In this document: positions 9,212-17,991 of the stretch, piece by piece
Layout of the letters: every line of letters begins with the position of its first letter
Position numbering within the stretch: the stretch's first letter is position 1
NCBI GenBank assembly: GCA_963705885.1
Contig: OY970120.1
Location: 3,534,001-3,598,000, forward strand
From: MFD01275-c22 sp963705885
GTDB lineage: Bacteria; Actinomycetota; Actinomycetes; JACCUZ01
Direction of reading: 5' to 3'
Length of the DNA: 64,000 bases
The notes under the pieces: generated by a model
Database searches by the model: none
Seen by the model: only the letters and a program-made list of their open reading frames with translations
Told to the model about the DNA's origin: nothing
Program-made: the position numbers and the translations under genes

Positions 9212-10021
9212 ATGCAGGAGTGGCGCATCGAGCAGCCGCAGTCGATCGACGTCGAGGGCGTCCGACGACTCGAGGTCCGGATGATCGGCGGCAGCGTCGA
9301 CGTCGTCGGGCGCACGGAGGACGCCGACGCCGGCGCCGCCCAGGTCGAGGTCACCAAGGTCTCCGGCCCCCTCGTCGTGACCCTGAAGGACGGTGTCCTC
9401 TCGGTCCACCACGAGCGCCTGACCTGGGGCGGGCTGCTCGACTGGGTCAGCAACCGCCGCGCGGACGCCGTCGTGTCGGTGTCCGTGCCGGCCGACTGCC
9501 CGGTCGAGCTCGGCGTCGTGTCGGCCGACGCCGTGGTCTCGGGCATCGCGGCCGACCGCACCGCCGTGAAGAGCGTCTCGGGGGACGTGACCCTGGACGG
9601 CGTGCGCTCGGACATCTCCGCCCAGACGGTCAGCGGCGACCTCGAGACCCGCGAGCTCGGCGGGAGCCTCAGCTTCCGGACGGTGTCCGGCGACCTCACG
9701 GTCGTCAAGGGCGAGAGCGACACGGTCACGGCCGAGACCGTCTCGGGCGACCTCACGCTGGACCTCGACCTGCGCCCCGGAGGCCGCATCGACTGCACCA
9801 GCGTCTCGGGGGACGTGACGGTGCGGATGCCGGAGACCACGGGCCTGCGGGTCGAGGCGAGGACGATGAGCGGCTCGCTGGACAGTGCCTTCGACGGCGT
9901 GACCACCGACCGCCGGCCGGGCTCGTCGAAGATGACGGGGCAGGTGGGCGCGGGTGACGGGCGGCTGACCGCCAAGACCGTGTCCGGCGACGTCACCCTG
10001 CTGCGGAGGACGCCGGCATGA
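9212..10021 (+). CDS. DUF4097 family beta-strand repeat protein
   Basis: A 269-residue protein built almost entirely of short beta-strand repeats of the form V-S-G-D-V-T/L, for example TVSGDLETREL, TVSGDLTVVKG, TVSGDLTLDLD, SVSGDVTVRMP and TVSGDVTLLRR. This is the DUF4097 (DUF4098-like) solenoid. It has no signal peptide or membrane helix, so it should be cytoplasmic. The stop codon overlaps the start of the PadR gene, a linkage that is very common for this family. The function is unknown; a role in sensing or buffering with the PadR repressor is a guess from linkage. Confidence 0.88.
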   Translation: MQEWRIEQPQSIDVEGVRRLEVRMIGGSVDVVGRTEDADAGAAQVEVTKVSGPLVVTLKDGVLSVHHERLTWGGLLDWVSNRRADAVVSVSVPADCPVELGVVSADAVVSGIAADRTAVKSVSGDVTLDGVRSDISAQTVSGDLETRELGGSLSFRTVSGDLTVVKGESDTVTAETVSGDLTLDLDLRPGGRIDCTSVSGDVTVRMPETTGLRVEARTMSGSLDSAFDGVTTDRRPGSSKMTGQVGAGDGRLTAKTVSGDVTLLRRTPA

Positions 10022-10617
10022 GCCCGGTGTTCGGGCACGGCCGGCTCCGGCTGTACCTGCTCAAGCTGCTCGACGAGAGCCCCCGCCACGGCTACGACGT
10101 GATCCGCGAGCTCGAGGACCGCTTCATGGGCCTCTACTCCCCCAGCGCCGGCACGGTCTACCCACGGCTGGCGCGGCTGGAGGCCGAGGGCCTCGTCGAG
10201 CACGAGGTCACCGAGGGCCGCAAGGTCTACCGGATCACCGACGCGGGCCGCGCCGAGCTCGGCGACCGGCGGGACGACCTCGACGACCTGGAGCAGGAGA
10301 TCGCTGGCTCGGTGCGCGACCTCGCGACCGAGATCCGGTCGGAGGTCCGCGGGTCCGTGCGGGACCTGCAGGCCGAGCTGAGGACCGCGGCCAAGGACGT
10401 ACGACGGGAGCGCCGCCATGCGGCCCGCGAGGCTCGACAGGCCGGCCGGTACGGCAGCCACCCCCACCAGGACGAGGTCGACGCGACGCTCGACTGGTTC
10501 CGCTCCGAGGTCCGCGCCATGACCCGTGGCCGCCGGCTCACCGCGGTGGACGTCGCCGAGGTGCGCTCGGTGCTGCAGCGCACCCTCGACGACGTCCGCC
10601 GGCTGGTGAGCGGCTAG
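10018..10617 (+). CDS. PadR family transcriptional regulator
   Basis: A 199-residue PadR regulator with ATGA overlap to the preceding DUF4097 gene. The winged helix-turn-helix lies in residues 1-90: LRLYLLKLLDESPRHGYDVI, SPSAGTVYPRLARLEAEGLV and KVYRITDAGRAEL are all diagnostic. The second half (about 90-199) is a highly charged, probably coiled-coil helix rich in Glu, Arg and Asp (DLEQEIAGSVRDLATEIRSE), longer than in minimal PadR proteins and probably for dimerisation. It likely represses its own operon through the repeated dyads at 9155-9196. Its stop codon overlaps the stop of the gene on the opposite strand. Confidence 0.9.
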   Translation: MSPVFGHGRLRLYLLKLLDESPRHGYDVIRELEDRFMGLYSPSAGTVYPRLARLEAEGLVEHEVTEGRKVYRITDAGRAELGDRRDDLDDLEQEIAGSVRDLATEIRSEVRGSVRDLQAELRTAAKDVRRERRHAAREARQAGRYGSHPHQDEVDATLDWFRSEVRAMTRGRRLTAVDVAEVRSVLQRTLDDVRRLVSG

Positions 10618-11687
10618 AACCGGATCTTGAGGATCCGGCCCGACTTCAGCGGCGGGGCTTCCTCGCCGCCCGGGCTGCCGTCACGGTCGGCCACGCTCCA
10701 CGCGGCGACGTAGACGTTGCGGTCGCGGTCGACCGCGATGCCGGCCGGCAACGGCACGGCCACCGTGTCGCGACCCCCCGCGGTCACCTTGACGACCTGG
10801 CCGAAGCCCTTCTTGCCACCGAAGAGCTCGGAGACGTACAGCACGCCGAAGCGGTCGACGGCCACACCGGTGATGCCGGTGAACCCGGTCCAGGCGCGCA
10901 GCCGGTCACCGTTGCGGTTGAACTGCACGACCTTCGCCTTGCCCTTGCGCTCGCTGCCCAGGCCGCCCACGTAGATGTTGCCGCGCGAGTCCTCGGCCAG
11001 CGAGGTCGGGACGAACTCCGGCTTCCCCTTGCGCGGCGTCCACTCGTGGAACACGCTGCGCCGCCCGGTGCGCGGGTCGACCGAGATGACCGAGTTGCCC
11101 GCGGCGTCGGCGACGAGCACACGGCGGCTCGACTGCAGGGCCAGCGTCGCGTAGGGGTTGCTCTCGACCTGCTTGCCGTCCGGGTTGTGCTTCTCCTCGA
11201 ACTTCGCGATGTTCGCCAGCTGCGAGGTCTTCCCGTAGCGCGACCGGAGCAGCCAGCCCGACTGCTTGCCCGCCGGGAAGTCCGGCGACTCCGGCGCACC
11301 CGTCGTGACGATGGTGAACAGGCTCCGTCCGCGGACGTCTGCCCCGTCGGCACCGACGGCGAAGGACCCGTCCGGCGCACCGACGGAGAACAGGCCGCGC
11401 AGCAGCACCGTCGGGCGCACCTTCTCGGCCGCTGCCGGGTTGCGGATCAGGGAGACCGAGCCGGTCGCGCCGACACAGCCCTCCTCCGAGCAGGTCGGCC
11501 CGCCGCGGCCGGCCTCGGCGACGACGAGCGATCCGGACTTCTCGTCCCAGGACAGCTGGCGGGGGTTGTCGAGCCCCTTGGCGACGACGGTCGCCCTCGG
11601 CGCCGCCGAGGCGGCCGGTGCGGTCGTCATCAGCCCGGTCACGGCGAGCCCGGTCACGGCCACGAGGGCAGTCAGAGGTCTGTGCAT
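10614..11687 (-). CDS. Secreted ScyD/ScyE-family (NHL-like) protein
   Basis: A 357-residue exported protein. The ATG at 11687 follows a GGACG-type site and gives a clean signal peptide (HRPLTALVAVTGLAVTGL, cleavage near APAASA). The mature part has propeller-like repeats: GLDNPRQLSWDEKSGSLVVA, SRRVLVADAAGNSVISVDP, SLAEDSRGNIYVGGLGSE, GVAVDRFGVLYVSEL and GIAVDRDRNVYVAAW. These match the ScyD/ScyE family named after cyanobacterial scytonemin genes. No catalytic role is established for actinobacterial members; extracellular ligand binding is plausible. A two-cysteine segment (CSEEGC) could form a disulfide. An in-frame extension further upstream is considered non-coding. Confidence 0.85.
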   Translation of the reverse strand: MHRPLTALVAVTGLAVTGLMTTAPAASAAPRATVVAKGLDNPRQLSWDEKSGSLVVAEAGRGGPTCSEEGCVGATGSVSLIRNPAAAEKVRPTVLLRGLFSVGAPDGSFAVGADGADVRGRSLFTIVTTGAPESPDFPAGKQSGWLLRSRYGKTSQLANIAKFEEKHNPDGKQVESNPYATLALQSSRRVLVADAAGNSVISVDPRTGRRSVFHEWTPRKGKPEFVPTSLAEDSRGNIYVGGLGSERKGKAKVVQFNRNGDRLRAWTGFTGITGVAVDRFGVLYVSELFGGKKGFGQVVKVTAGGRDTVAVPLPAGIAVDRDRNVYVAAWSVADRDGSPGGEEAPPLKSGRILKIRF

Positions 11688-11810
11688 GTGCGTCCTTCTT
11701 CCCCGTCGAGAGTCCAGCGGTCCGGAGGACCGATCGGGGCAGATGATCACAGCGTCACAGGGTCGTGAGGAATAGCCCGATCGGGCCATTCGCACCGCCC
11801 ACGGCACCGC

Positions 11811-12845
11811 TCAGGCAGTGGCGGGCGCGTCGTCCACCGGCGTCGGCCCGGCGTGCTCGGACAGCCAGCCCGGCACCCCGTCGCCGAACGCCTCGCGACC
11901 GACGGCAGTCGCCTCCAGCAGCGCCCGGCGGTAGCAGTCGGCGCGCAGGACCGTGCCCACCCGCAGCGCGAGCCCGCAGGCCTCCTCCAGCATCGCGCGG
12001 TCGTGGTCACCGGTCCACGGCTCGAGGTAGGCGTCGCGCAGCCGCAGCAGCCCCTTGGAGCCGTACGTCCAGCCCGTCCTGTCCGCGACGACGCGCAGCG
12101 TCACCAGCAGCGTCCCGAACGGGTGCCCGACCACCGAGTCCCCCCAGTCGAAGACCCGCAACGAGCCGCCCGGTGCCTGCGGGGCGAAGACGTTGTTGTC
12201 GTGCAGGTCGTCGTGCTGGACCGTCGCCGGGATGCCGGAGTGCTCCAGGTCCCGGCACATCGTCGCGAACTCCGGACCGCAGGCCAGCAGCTCGGCGTAC
12301 TGCGCCTCGCTGAGCCCCTTCGCGTCGCCGACCATCACGAGCGAGCGGTCGGCGAGGAGGGCGTCGCGGACCGCCACGAGCCGGTCGGGGCGCCGGTCGG
12401 GCGTGCCCACCGCGAGCAGCTCATCGACGTACGGCTCGAGGGTCCGCTGCATGGCGGCGTACTCGACGAGCAGCCGCTCCCACATGGCGGGCTCGGCGGC
12501 CTCGCTCCCGATCTCGCGCAACGTGGGCCCACCGTCGGGCAGCAGCATCCAGGCGCGGTCGGCGTCCACCGCGACCGGCGCGAGCGTGTGCCCGGGTGCG
12601 CGGCGGGCGAGCACCTCGAGCAGGCCGGCCTCGTGCGCGACGCCCGTCGCGTTGGCCTTGAACCAGAACGTCCCTGCGCCGGTTTGCACCCGCACCAGCA
12701 CCGACCACGGCGTCACGCGGGTCGTCTCGTCCCTCTCCACACGGACACCGCGCTCGGCCAGCCGGGCCACGACCCAGGCCCGCGCCTCCCGCAGCCAGGT
12801 CCCGTCGAGCCAGCCCGGCCCACCGGCGACGATCTCGGTGGCCAC
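11811..12845 (-). CDS. Aminoglycoside-phosphotransferase-fold kinase
   Basis: A 344-residue protein kinase-like enzyme of the APH family. The catalytic loop TVQHDDLHDNNVFAP (Brenner motif) and the metal-binding FDWGDSVVGHP are intact; the N-terminal lobe has WFKANATGVAHEAGLLEVLA, corresponding to the ATP-binding lysine and the helix glutamate. It would phosphorylate a small hydroxylated or amino substrate, but the family is too broad for an assignment; resistance is not implied. Translation starts with GTG at 12845, three bases after the stop of the dehydrogenase gene, so the two form an operon. Confidence 0.8.
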   Translation of the reverse strand: MATEIVAGGPGWLDGTWLREARAWVVARLAERGVRVERDETTRVTPWSVLVRVQTGAGTFWFKANATGVAHEAGLLEVLARRAPGHTLAPVAVDADRAWMLLPDGGPTLREIGSEAAEPAMWERLLVEYAAMQRTLEPYVDELLAVGTPDRRPDRLVAVRDALLADRSLVMVGDAKGLSEAQYAELLACGPEFATMCRDLEHSGIPATVQHDDLHDNNVFAPQAPGGSLRVFDWGDSVVGHPFGTLLVTLRVVADRTGWTYGSKGLLRLRDAYLEPWTGDHDRAMLEEACGLALRVGTVLRADCYRRALLEATAVGREAFGDGVPGWLSEHAGPTPVDDAPATA

Positions 12846-12848
12846 GCG

Positions 12849-13820
12849 TCAGGCCGGACGGGTGAGGACGACCTTGCCGAAGACGTCGCCCCCGGCCAGC
12901 CGGCGGAAGCCCTCGGCCACGTCCTCGAGCGGCAGCACCGAGTCGACAACCGGCCGCAGACCGGTGACGGACATCAGCCGCACCAGCCTCTCCAGCTCGT
13001 CGCGCGTGCCCATGGTCGACCCGACGACCCGCAGCTGCAGGAAGAAGACACGGCGAAGGTCGGTCACGGCCTCGTGTCCCCCGGTCGCGCCGCTGACGAC
13101 GACGGTGCCGCCCTGCGTGAGCGACCTCAGGCTGTGCTCCCAGGTCGCCGCACCAACCGTCTCCATCACGGCGTCGACCCGCTCGGGCAGCCGGGCGCCG
13201 GACTCGAACGCCTGGTCGGCTCCCAGCTCGAGCGACCTCGCGCGCTTGGACTCGTCACGGCTGGTCACCCACATCCGAACCCCCGCCGCCTTGCCGAGGG
13301 CCACCAGCGCCGTGGCCACCCCGCCTCCCGCACCCTGCACCAGGACGGTCCACCCGGGCCGCGCTCCGGCCTGGGTGAAGAGCATGCGGTACGCCGTGAG
13401 CCACGCAGTCGGGAGACAGGACGCCTCCTCGAAGCTCAGCTCGGCAGGCTTGGGCACGAGGTTGCGGCGCGGGACCTGGACCCGGTCGGCCAGCGTGCCG
13501 TCGTACCTCTCGGAGAGCAGCGACCGCCGGGGGTCCAGCGTCTCGTCGCCGCGGAAGTCGGGGTCGCCGACGACCGCGTGGACGACCACCTCGTTGCCGT
13601 CCTCGTCGATGCCTGCACCGTCGCAGCCCAGAACCATCGGCAGGCGGTCGGCCGTGAGGCCCACACCACGCAGGCTCCACAGGTCGTGGTGGTTCAGCGA
13701 CGCCGCCCGCAGGCGGACCGTGGCCCACCCCTCACGCGGATGCGGGTCCGGGTGGTCGCCGACCTGCAGACCGGACAGCGGGTCGTCGGCGTCGAGACGG
13801 ACGGCGGTCGCGGCGAGCAT
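12849..13820 (-). CDS. Zinc-binding-type alcohol dehydrogenase/quinone reductase (MDR)
   Basis: A 323-residue medium-chain dehydrogenase/reductase. The N-terminal GroES-like half contains HPREGWATVRLRAASLNHHD and LGCDGAGI; the Rossmann half has VLVQGAGGGVATALVALGKA and ends GKVVLTRPA. The structural-zinc cysteine cluster of classical alcohol dehydrogenases is absent, which points to the quinone oxidoreductase-like, NADPH-using branch. The substrate is unknown. It leads a two-gene operon with the kinase-fold protein downstream. Its ATG at 13820 abuts a 236-base repeat-rich gap. Confidence 0.82.
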   Translation of the reverse strand: MLAATAVRLDADDPLSGLQVGDHPDPHPREGWATVRLRAASLNHHDLWSLRGVGLTADRLPMVLGCDGAGIDEDGNEVVVHAVVGDPDFRGDETLDPRRSLLSERYDGTLADRVQVPRRNLVPKPAELSFEEASCLPTAWLTAYRMLFTQAGARPGWTVLVQGAGGGVATALVALGKAAGVRMWVTSRDESKRARSLELGADQAFESGARLPERVDAVMETVGAATWEHSLRSLTQGGTVVVSGATGGHEAVTDLRRVFFLQLRVVGSTMGTRDELERLVRLMSVTGLRPVVDSVLPLEDVAEGFRRLAGGDVFGKVVLTRPA

Positions 13821-13833
13821 GGCCGGACCCTAC

Positions 13834-13906
13834 CCAGCCCCCCGATCGACCCAGCCCCCGAGTCGACCCAGCCCCCGATCGACCCAGCCGCCGAGTCGAC
13901 CACGTG
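13834..13906. repeat. Short tandem repeat array (GATCGACCCAGCCCCC-type)
   Basis: Four imperfect copies of a 16-17 base unit alternate between GATCGACCCAGCCCCC and GAGTCGACCCAGCCCCC, giving a higher-order period of about 33 bases. The last copy diverges into GAGTCGACCACGTGG, which joins the family-2 repeat. The array lies just upstream of the MDR gene start and could be a slippage-prone minisatellite. Confidence 0.65.
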
Positions 13907-13917
13907 GGGTAGGCGGG
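13893..13917 (+). repeat. Dispersed repeat, family 2, single copy
   Basis: AGTCGACCACGTGGGGTAGG followed by CGGGG resembles the unit AGTCGACCACGTACGGGAGG plus CGGG that is found as an inverted pair at 44255-44348. About 19 of 23 bases agree between this copy and the left arm there. It is solitary here. Confidence 0.45.
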
Positions 13918-13963
13918 GGCGGGCGACACGAGGCGGCGCGGCCTGCTGTCGCCCGCCCAAGCC

Positions 13964-14046
13964 TGTTGCGGCCCCTGTTGCGGCCCCGGTGGCGCCCGGT
14001 TGCGGCCCCTGTTGCGGTGCCTGGCGCGATGCCCGGTGCGACGTGT
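13964..14046. repeat. GTTGCGGCCCCT tandem repeats
   Basis: The 12-base unit GTTGCGGCCCCT occurs in two doublets (GTTGCGGCCCCT GTTGCGGCCCCG and GTTGCGGCCCCT GTTGCGGTGCCT) separated by GTGGCGCCCG, then decays into GCGCGATGCCCGGTGCGACG. It fills the space between the repeat array above and the end of the malic enzyme gene. No protein-coding signal is convincing here. Confidence 0.6.
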
Positions 14047-14056
14047 GAGGCCGGGG

Positions 14057-15259
<1,203 letters not shown>

Positions 15260-15396
15260 CTCCGGCGTCCTCCTCGCTCGACTGGTGCGCCGGACGGCGT
15301 ACGGGATGGCGTACGGCGAACGGCTTGCGATGCGGGGGTTGCCCGAAGGGGGCAGTGTGGCACACGAGGGCGCGGCGAACTGCGCCGCACCGAGCG

Positions 15397-16296
15397 TCAG
15401 GCGATGGCGAGCTCGATGTCGGCGTGGCGTCGCCCCGGCACCGCCGAGGTCACGCGGGCCTCGTCGAGCACCGTGTCGAGCGGCAGGGTCATGCAGCGGA
15501 TCGAGCCGCCGCCCTTGTGCAGCTCGCTCACGTCGACGGTCTCGACGGCGAAGCCCCACGTCTCGAGCTGCCGGGCGACGCGCGGCGGCGTGCCCCGCGG
15601 CATCACGACGACGTCACCGACGACGACCGAGTTGGCGCAGAAGGTGAACGCCTCCCGCTCGTCGATGACCAGCGGCTGCGGGACGAGCCCCGCCACGGTC
15701 GCCCGGCCGGCCGCGTCCCATGCACTCGGCGCGACGATGGCGCGGGTCTCGTCGAGCGGGCAGAAGCTCAGGTCCAGGTGGTAGAGGGACGGGTGCACGA
15801 CCCCGACCGACGCGACGCGTACGCCCAGCTCGCGGGAGAGCACACCGTGGGCGGCCCGGTCGGTGCGCGGTCCGTCCGCGACGAGCAGCGAGTCGCCGTA
15901 GAGGAACGCGTCGCCCGCCTCGAACGCGCCGACGCCGTAGTCCGCGAGGCGCGTCGTGCGCAGCCCGGCCTCGCCGAACCACCACTCCGCGGCCTCCGCC
16001 TCCGGCCGGCGCTGGTCGTAGCGGAAGTTGGTCACCGCGACGTGGTCGCCGTCGACGAGCCCGTAGTTCATGGCGTAGACCATGTCGGGCGTGCCCGGCT
16101 GCTGGGCGATGCGCTCGACGGTCGCCCCCGCCCGCTCGATCGTCGCCGCGAGGTGGTCCCACTGCGCCAGCGCACGCTCGGGGTCGACGGGCGAGTCGAC
16201 GTCCATCCAGGGGTTGATCGCGTAGTCGACCCGGAAGTGCTCGGGACGGCACATCAGGTAGCGCCGGCCCCACGACAGCGGACGGATCTCGGTCAC
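15397..16296 (-). CDS. Dimethylargininase / amidinotransferase-fold hydrolase
   Basis: A 299-residue member of the guanidine-modifying superfamily. The order of motifs is that of N(omega),N(omega)-dimethylarginine dimethylaminohydrolases: YLMCRPEHFRVDYAINPWMD, FEAGDAFLYGD, the catalytic His in SLYHLDLSFCPL and the nucleophile Cys268 in GGGSIRCMTLPLD. It would hydrolyse dimethylarginine or arginine to citrulline plus an amine or ammonia; the exact guanidine substrate is not fixed by sequence. The GTG at 16296 is preferred because AGGAG lies six bases before it. It is divergent from a GntR regulator, with two operators in between, so its expression is probably controlled by that regulator. Confidence 0.85.
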   Translation of the reverse strand: MTEIRPLSWGRRYLMCRPEHFRVDYAINPWMDVDSPVDPERALAQWDHLAATIERAGATVERIAQQPGTPDMVYAMNYGLVDGDHVAVTNFRYDQRRPEAEAAEWWFGEAGLRTTRLADYGVGAFEAGDAFLYGDSLLVADGPRTDRAAHGVLSRELGVRVASVGVVHPSLYHLDLSFCPLDETRAIVAPSAWDAAGRATVAGLVPQPLVIDEREAFTFCANSVVVGDVVVMPRGTPPRVARQLETWGFAVETVDVSELHKGGGSIRCMTLPLDTVLDEARVTSAVPGRRHADIELAIA

Positions 16297-16321
16297 GACG
16301 CTCCTCACCTCGATTGCCGGA

Positions 16322-16346
16322 TTGTCTGACAAAAATTGTCGGACAA
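16322..16346. promoter_or_regulatory. Twin GntR/FCD operators in a divergent promoter
   Basis: Two perfect 11-base dyads, TTGTCTGACAA (16322-16332) and TTGTCGGACAA (16336-16346), 14 bases centre to centre. TTGTC-N-GACAA fits the operator style of FadR/FCD-type GntR repressors. They lie 26 bases before the dimethylargininase start and 38 before the regulator start, so one repressor could control both genes. Confidence 0.7.
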
Positions 16347-16384
16347 CCGGAGTGTGAGGCCTGGGCTCCGCTAGTGTCAAGCGC

Positions 16385-17038
16385 GTGGTCGACGTGCCCG
16401 TGATCGACCGGTCGAGCACCACCGACCGTGTGGCCGGCGCGCTGCGCGATCTGCTCTTCGCCGGCGACCTCTCCCCTGGCGAGCCGCTGCGCGAGGTGAC
16501 CCTCGCCGAGAGCTTCTCGGTGGCGCGGTCCACCGTCCGCGAGGCGCTGCAGGTCCTCACGACCGAGGGGCTGGTCACCCGCCAGCCGAACAAGGGCGTC
16601 ACCGTCACCGAGCTGACCGAGCGCGACATCGCGGAGATCTTCGAGGCTCGGCTGGTGCTCGAGAGCGCGGGAGTCCGGGCAGGGGCCGCGGGCGCCGACC
16701 TGGCACCGGCCGCGACGGCCCTGGCCACCTATGCCGAGGCCGCCGTCGCCGACGACGCCGTCGTCGCGACCCAGTCACACCTCGAGTTCCACACCTCGTT
16801 GGTCGCACTGCTCGGCAACTCCCGGCTCGTCGCGGGCGCCGACGGGCTCACCGCCGACCTGCGGCTGGCCCTGGCCTCCGTGGAGCGGCAGCGCCGCAAC
16901 GCGCGCCAGCAGGTGGCCGACCACCGCCGCCTGCTGACCCTCATGCGCTCCGGCGACGAGTCGGGCGCGATCGCCGAGCTCGAGGCGCACCTCGCCGCGG
17001 CGCGGGTCTCGGTCACCGAGCGCGTGCACGGCGCCTGA
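16385..17038 (+). CDS. GntR family regulator (FCD subfamily)
   Basis: A 217-residue FadR-type GntR regulator. The winged helix (residues 10-80) has RVAGALRDLLFAGDLSPGEP, LAESFSVARSTVREALQVL and GLVTRQPNKGVTVTELT. The FCD effector domain (about 85-210) carries DIAEIFEARLVLESAGVRAG, SHLEFHTSLVALLGNSRL and DHRRLLTLMRSGDE, whose Asp/His residues usually bind a metal and an organic acid. The start GTG at 16385 is seven bases after TAGTGT (16372-16377), so the mRNA is probably leaderless. It is expected to bind the twin dyads at 16322-16346 and control itself and the divergent dimethylargininase. It overlaps the sodX gene tail to tail by 26 bases. Confidence 0.9.
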   Translation: MVDVPVIDRSSTTDRVAGALRDLLFAGDLSPGEPLREVTLAESFSVARSTVREALQVLTTEGLVTRQPNKGVTVTELTERDIAEIFEARLVLESAGVRAGAAGADLAPAATALATYAEAAVADDAVVATQSHLEFHTSLVALLGNSRLVAGADGLTADLRLALASVERQRRNARQQVADHRRLLTLMRSGDESGAIAELEAHLAAARVSVTERVHGA

Positions 17039-17342
17039 GCGGCCACAGCCGCGCGACCACGGTGGCGAGCACGTCGGCCGGGGGCACCGGGCCGGCCGAC
17101 CACGAGTCGACCCCCTCGACCGGGTTGTCGCGCTGGACCCACCACCCGTCCTGGTCGCGGTGGACGGCCCGCTTCACCGACAGCGGCCGTCCGGGCCAGC
17201 GCACGACGACCATCCGGCCGGGCACGGGCCGCGCCCCCCAGCGGACGAGCAGGTGGTCGCCGTCGTGCAGCGTCGGCTCCATGGACCGCCCCCGGACGAC
17301 GACCCGACCGAGCGCGAACCGCTGCACTGTGACACCCCTCAC
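17013..17342 (-). CDS. sodX: Nickel-type superoxide dismutase maturation protease
   Basis: A 109-residue S26/S24-fold protease. The Ser20 in GRSMEPTLHDGDHLLVRW and Lys57 in LSVKRAV form the expected Ser/Lys dyad, and the protein is the minimal soluble form without a membrane anchor. It is divergent from sodN, 94 bases away, the usual linkage for the enzyme that removes the N-terminal extension of Ni-SOD to expose the nickel-binding histidine. Start is a GTG at 17342; an internal GTG five codons in is possible. The C-terminus overlaps the convergent GntR gene. Confidence 0.88.
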   Translation of the reverse strand: MRGVTVQRFALGRVVVRGRSMEPTLHDGDHLLVRWGARPVPGRMVVVRWPGRPLSVKRAVHRDQDGWWVQRDNPVEGVDSWSAGPVPPADVLATVVARLWPLRRRARAR

Positions 17343-17435
17343 TCACCGTCCGGGCGCGCATGGGTCCCCTGGGGAGGGGTACCGGCCCGGAGTAGTGTCC
17401 TCCGGAGACTCAGCGTTCGAGGAAGGGACCGTCCA

Positions 17436-17837
17436 GTGCTGTCGCGTCTGTTCACCCCGAAGACCGTCGTCCACGCCCACTGCGACCTGCCGTGCGGCGT
17501 CTACGACCCGGCCCAGGCCCGCATCGAGGCCGAGTCGGTCAAGATGATCATCCAGAAGGCCGGCGAGAACGACGACGCGGACTTCCGCACCCGGGCGGTC
17601 CTCATCAAGGAGCAGCGGGCCGAGCTGGTCAAGCACCACCTGTGGGTCCTGTGGACCGACTACTTCAAGCCGCCGCACTTCGAGAAGTACCCCGAGCTGC
17701 ACCAGCTCTTCAACGAGGCGACCAAGCTGGCCGGGGCCGCCGGCGCCAAGGGCTCGATGGACGCCGACGCCGCCCAGAAGCTGCTCGACAAGATCGCCGA
17801 GATCGACAAGATCTTCTGGGAGACCAAGCAGGCCTGA
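17436..17837 (+). CDS. sodN: Superoxide dismutase [Ni] precursor
   Basis: A 133-residue precursor of the nickel superoxide dismutase. A 14-residue leader (MLSRLFTPKTVVHA) precedes the nickel hook HCDLPCGVYDP; after cleavage the ligands are His1, Cys2 and Cys6 (precursor positions 15, 16 and 20). The rest (SVKMIIQKAGENDD, KEQRAELVKHHLWVLWTDYF, HFEKYPELHQLFNEATK, IDKIFWETKQA) is the four-helix bundle of the family, and the mature length of about 119 residues is normal. The GTG at 17436 follows GGAAGGGA. It destroys superoxide in the cytoplasm. Expression elsewhere is nickel-controlled; I do not see an obvious Nur box here. Confidence 0.96.
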   Translation: MLSRLFTPKTVVHAHCDLPCGVYDPAQARIEAESVKMIIQKAGENDDADFRTRAVLIKEQRAELVKHHLWVLWTDYFKPPHFEKYPELHQLFNEATKLAGAAGAKGSMDADAAQKLLDKIAEIDKIFWETKQA

Positions 17838-17868
17838 CCCGTCGCTCGTACCAACCGGACGCCCGCCC

Positions 17869-17965
17869 GGAATGATCACGCTCGCGTGATCGTTGACGCC
17901 CGACCGCGACGAATTCGGCGCGTTCGGTGACAACTGATCACGCGAGCGTGATCAGTTCGGCCCGA
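17869..17965. repeat. Dispersed palindromic repeat, family 1, copy B (tandem unit)
   Basis: One full unit and the start of a second. Unit 1 has AATGATCACG/CGTGATCGTT around CTCG, then a CCGACCGCG/CGCGTTCGG hairpin around ACGAATTCGG. Unit 2 begins with a perfect 11-base dyad AACTGATCACG/CGTGATCAGTT around CGAG (17932-17957) and fades out in CGGCCCGATGGCGA. It lies between sodN and bioD and ends about 30 bases before the bioD start, so it may both terminate sodN and form part of the bioD leader. Confidence 0.8.
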
Positions 17966-17991
17966 TGGCGACACGGTGAGGAGGCGCTGAC

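Noticed and set aside
13834..14046. Possible CRISPR array
   Set aside because: Repeats are directly adjacent, 12-17 bases long, without unique spacers, and no cas gene is present.
17869..17894. Exact SigR consensus match (GGAAT-N18-GTT) upstream of bioD
   Set aside because: It is created by the family-1 repeat palindrome itself, and biotin synthesis is not an expected SigR target; kept only as a coincidence.
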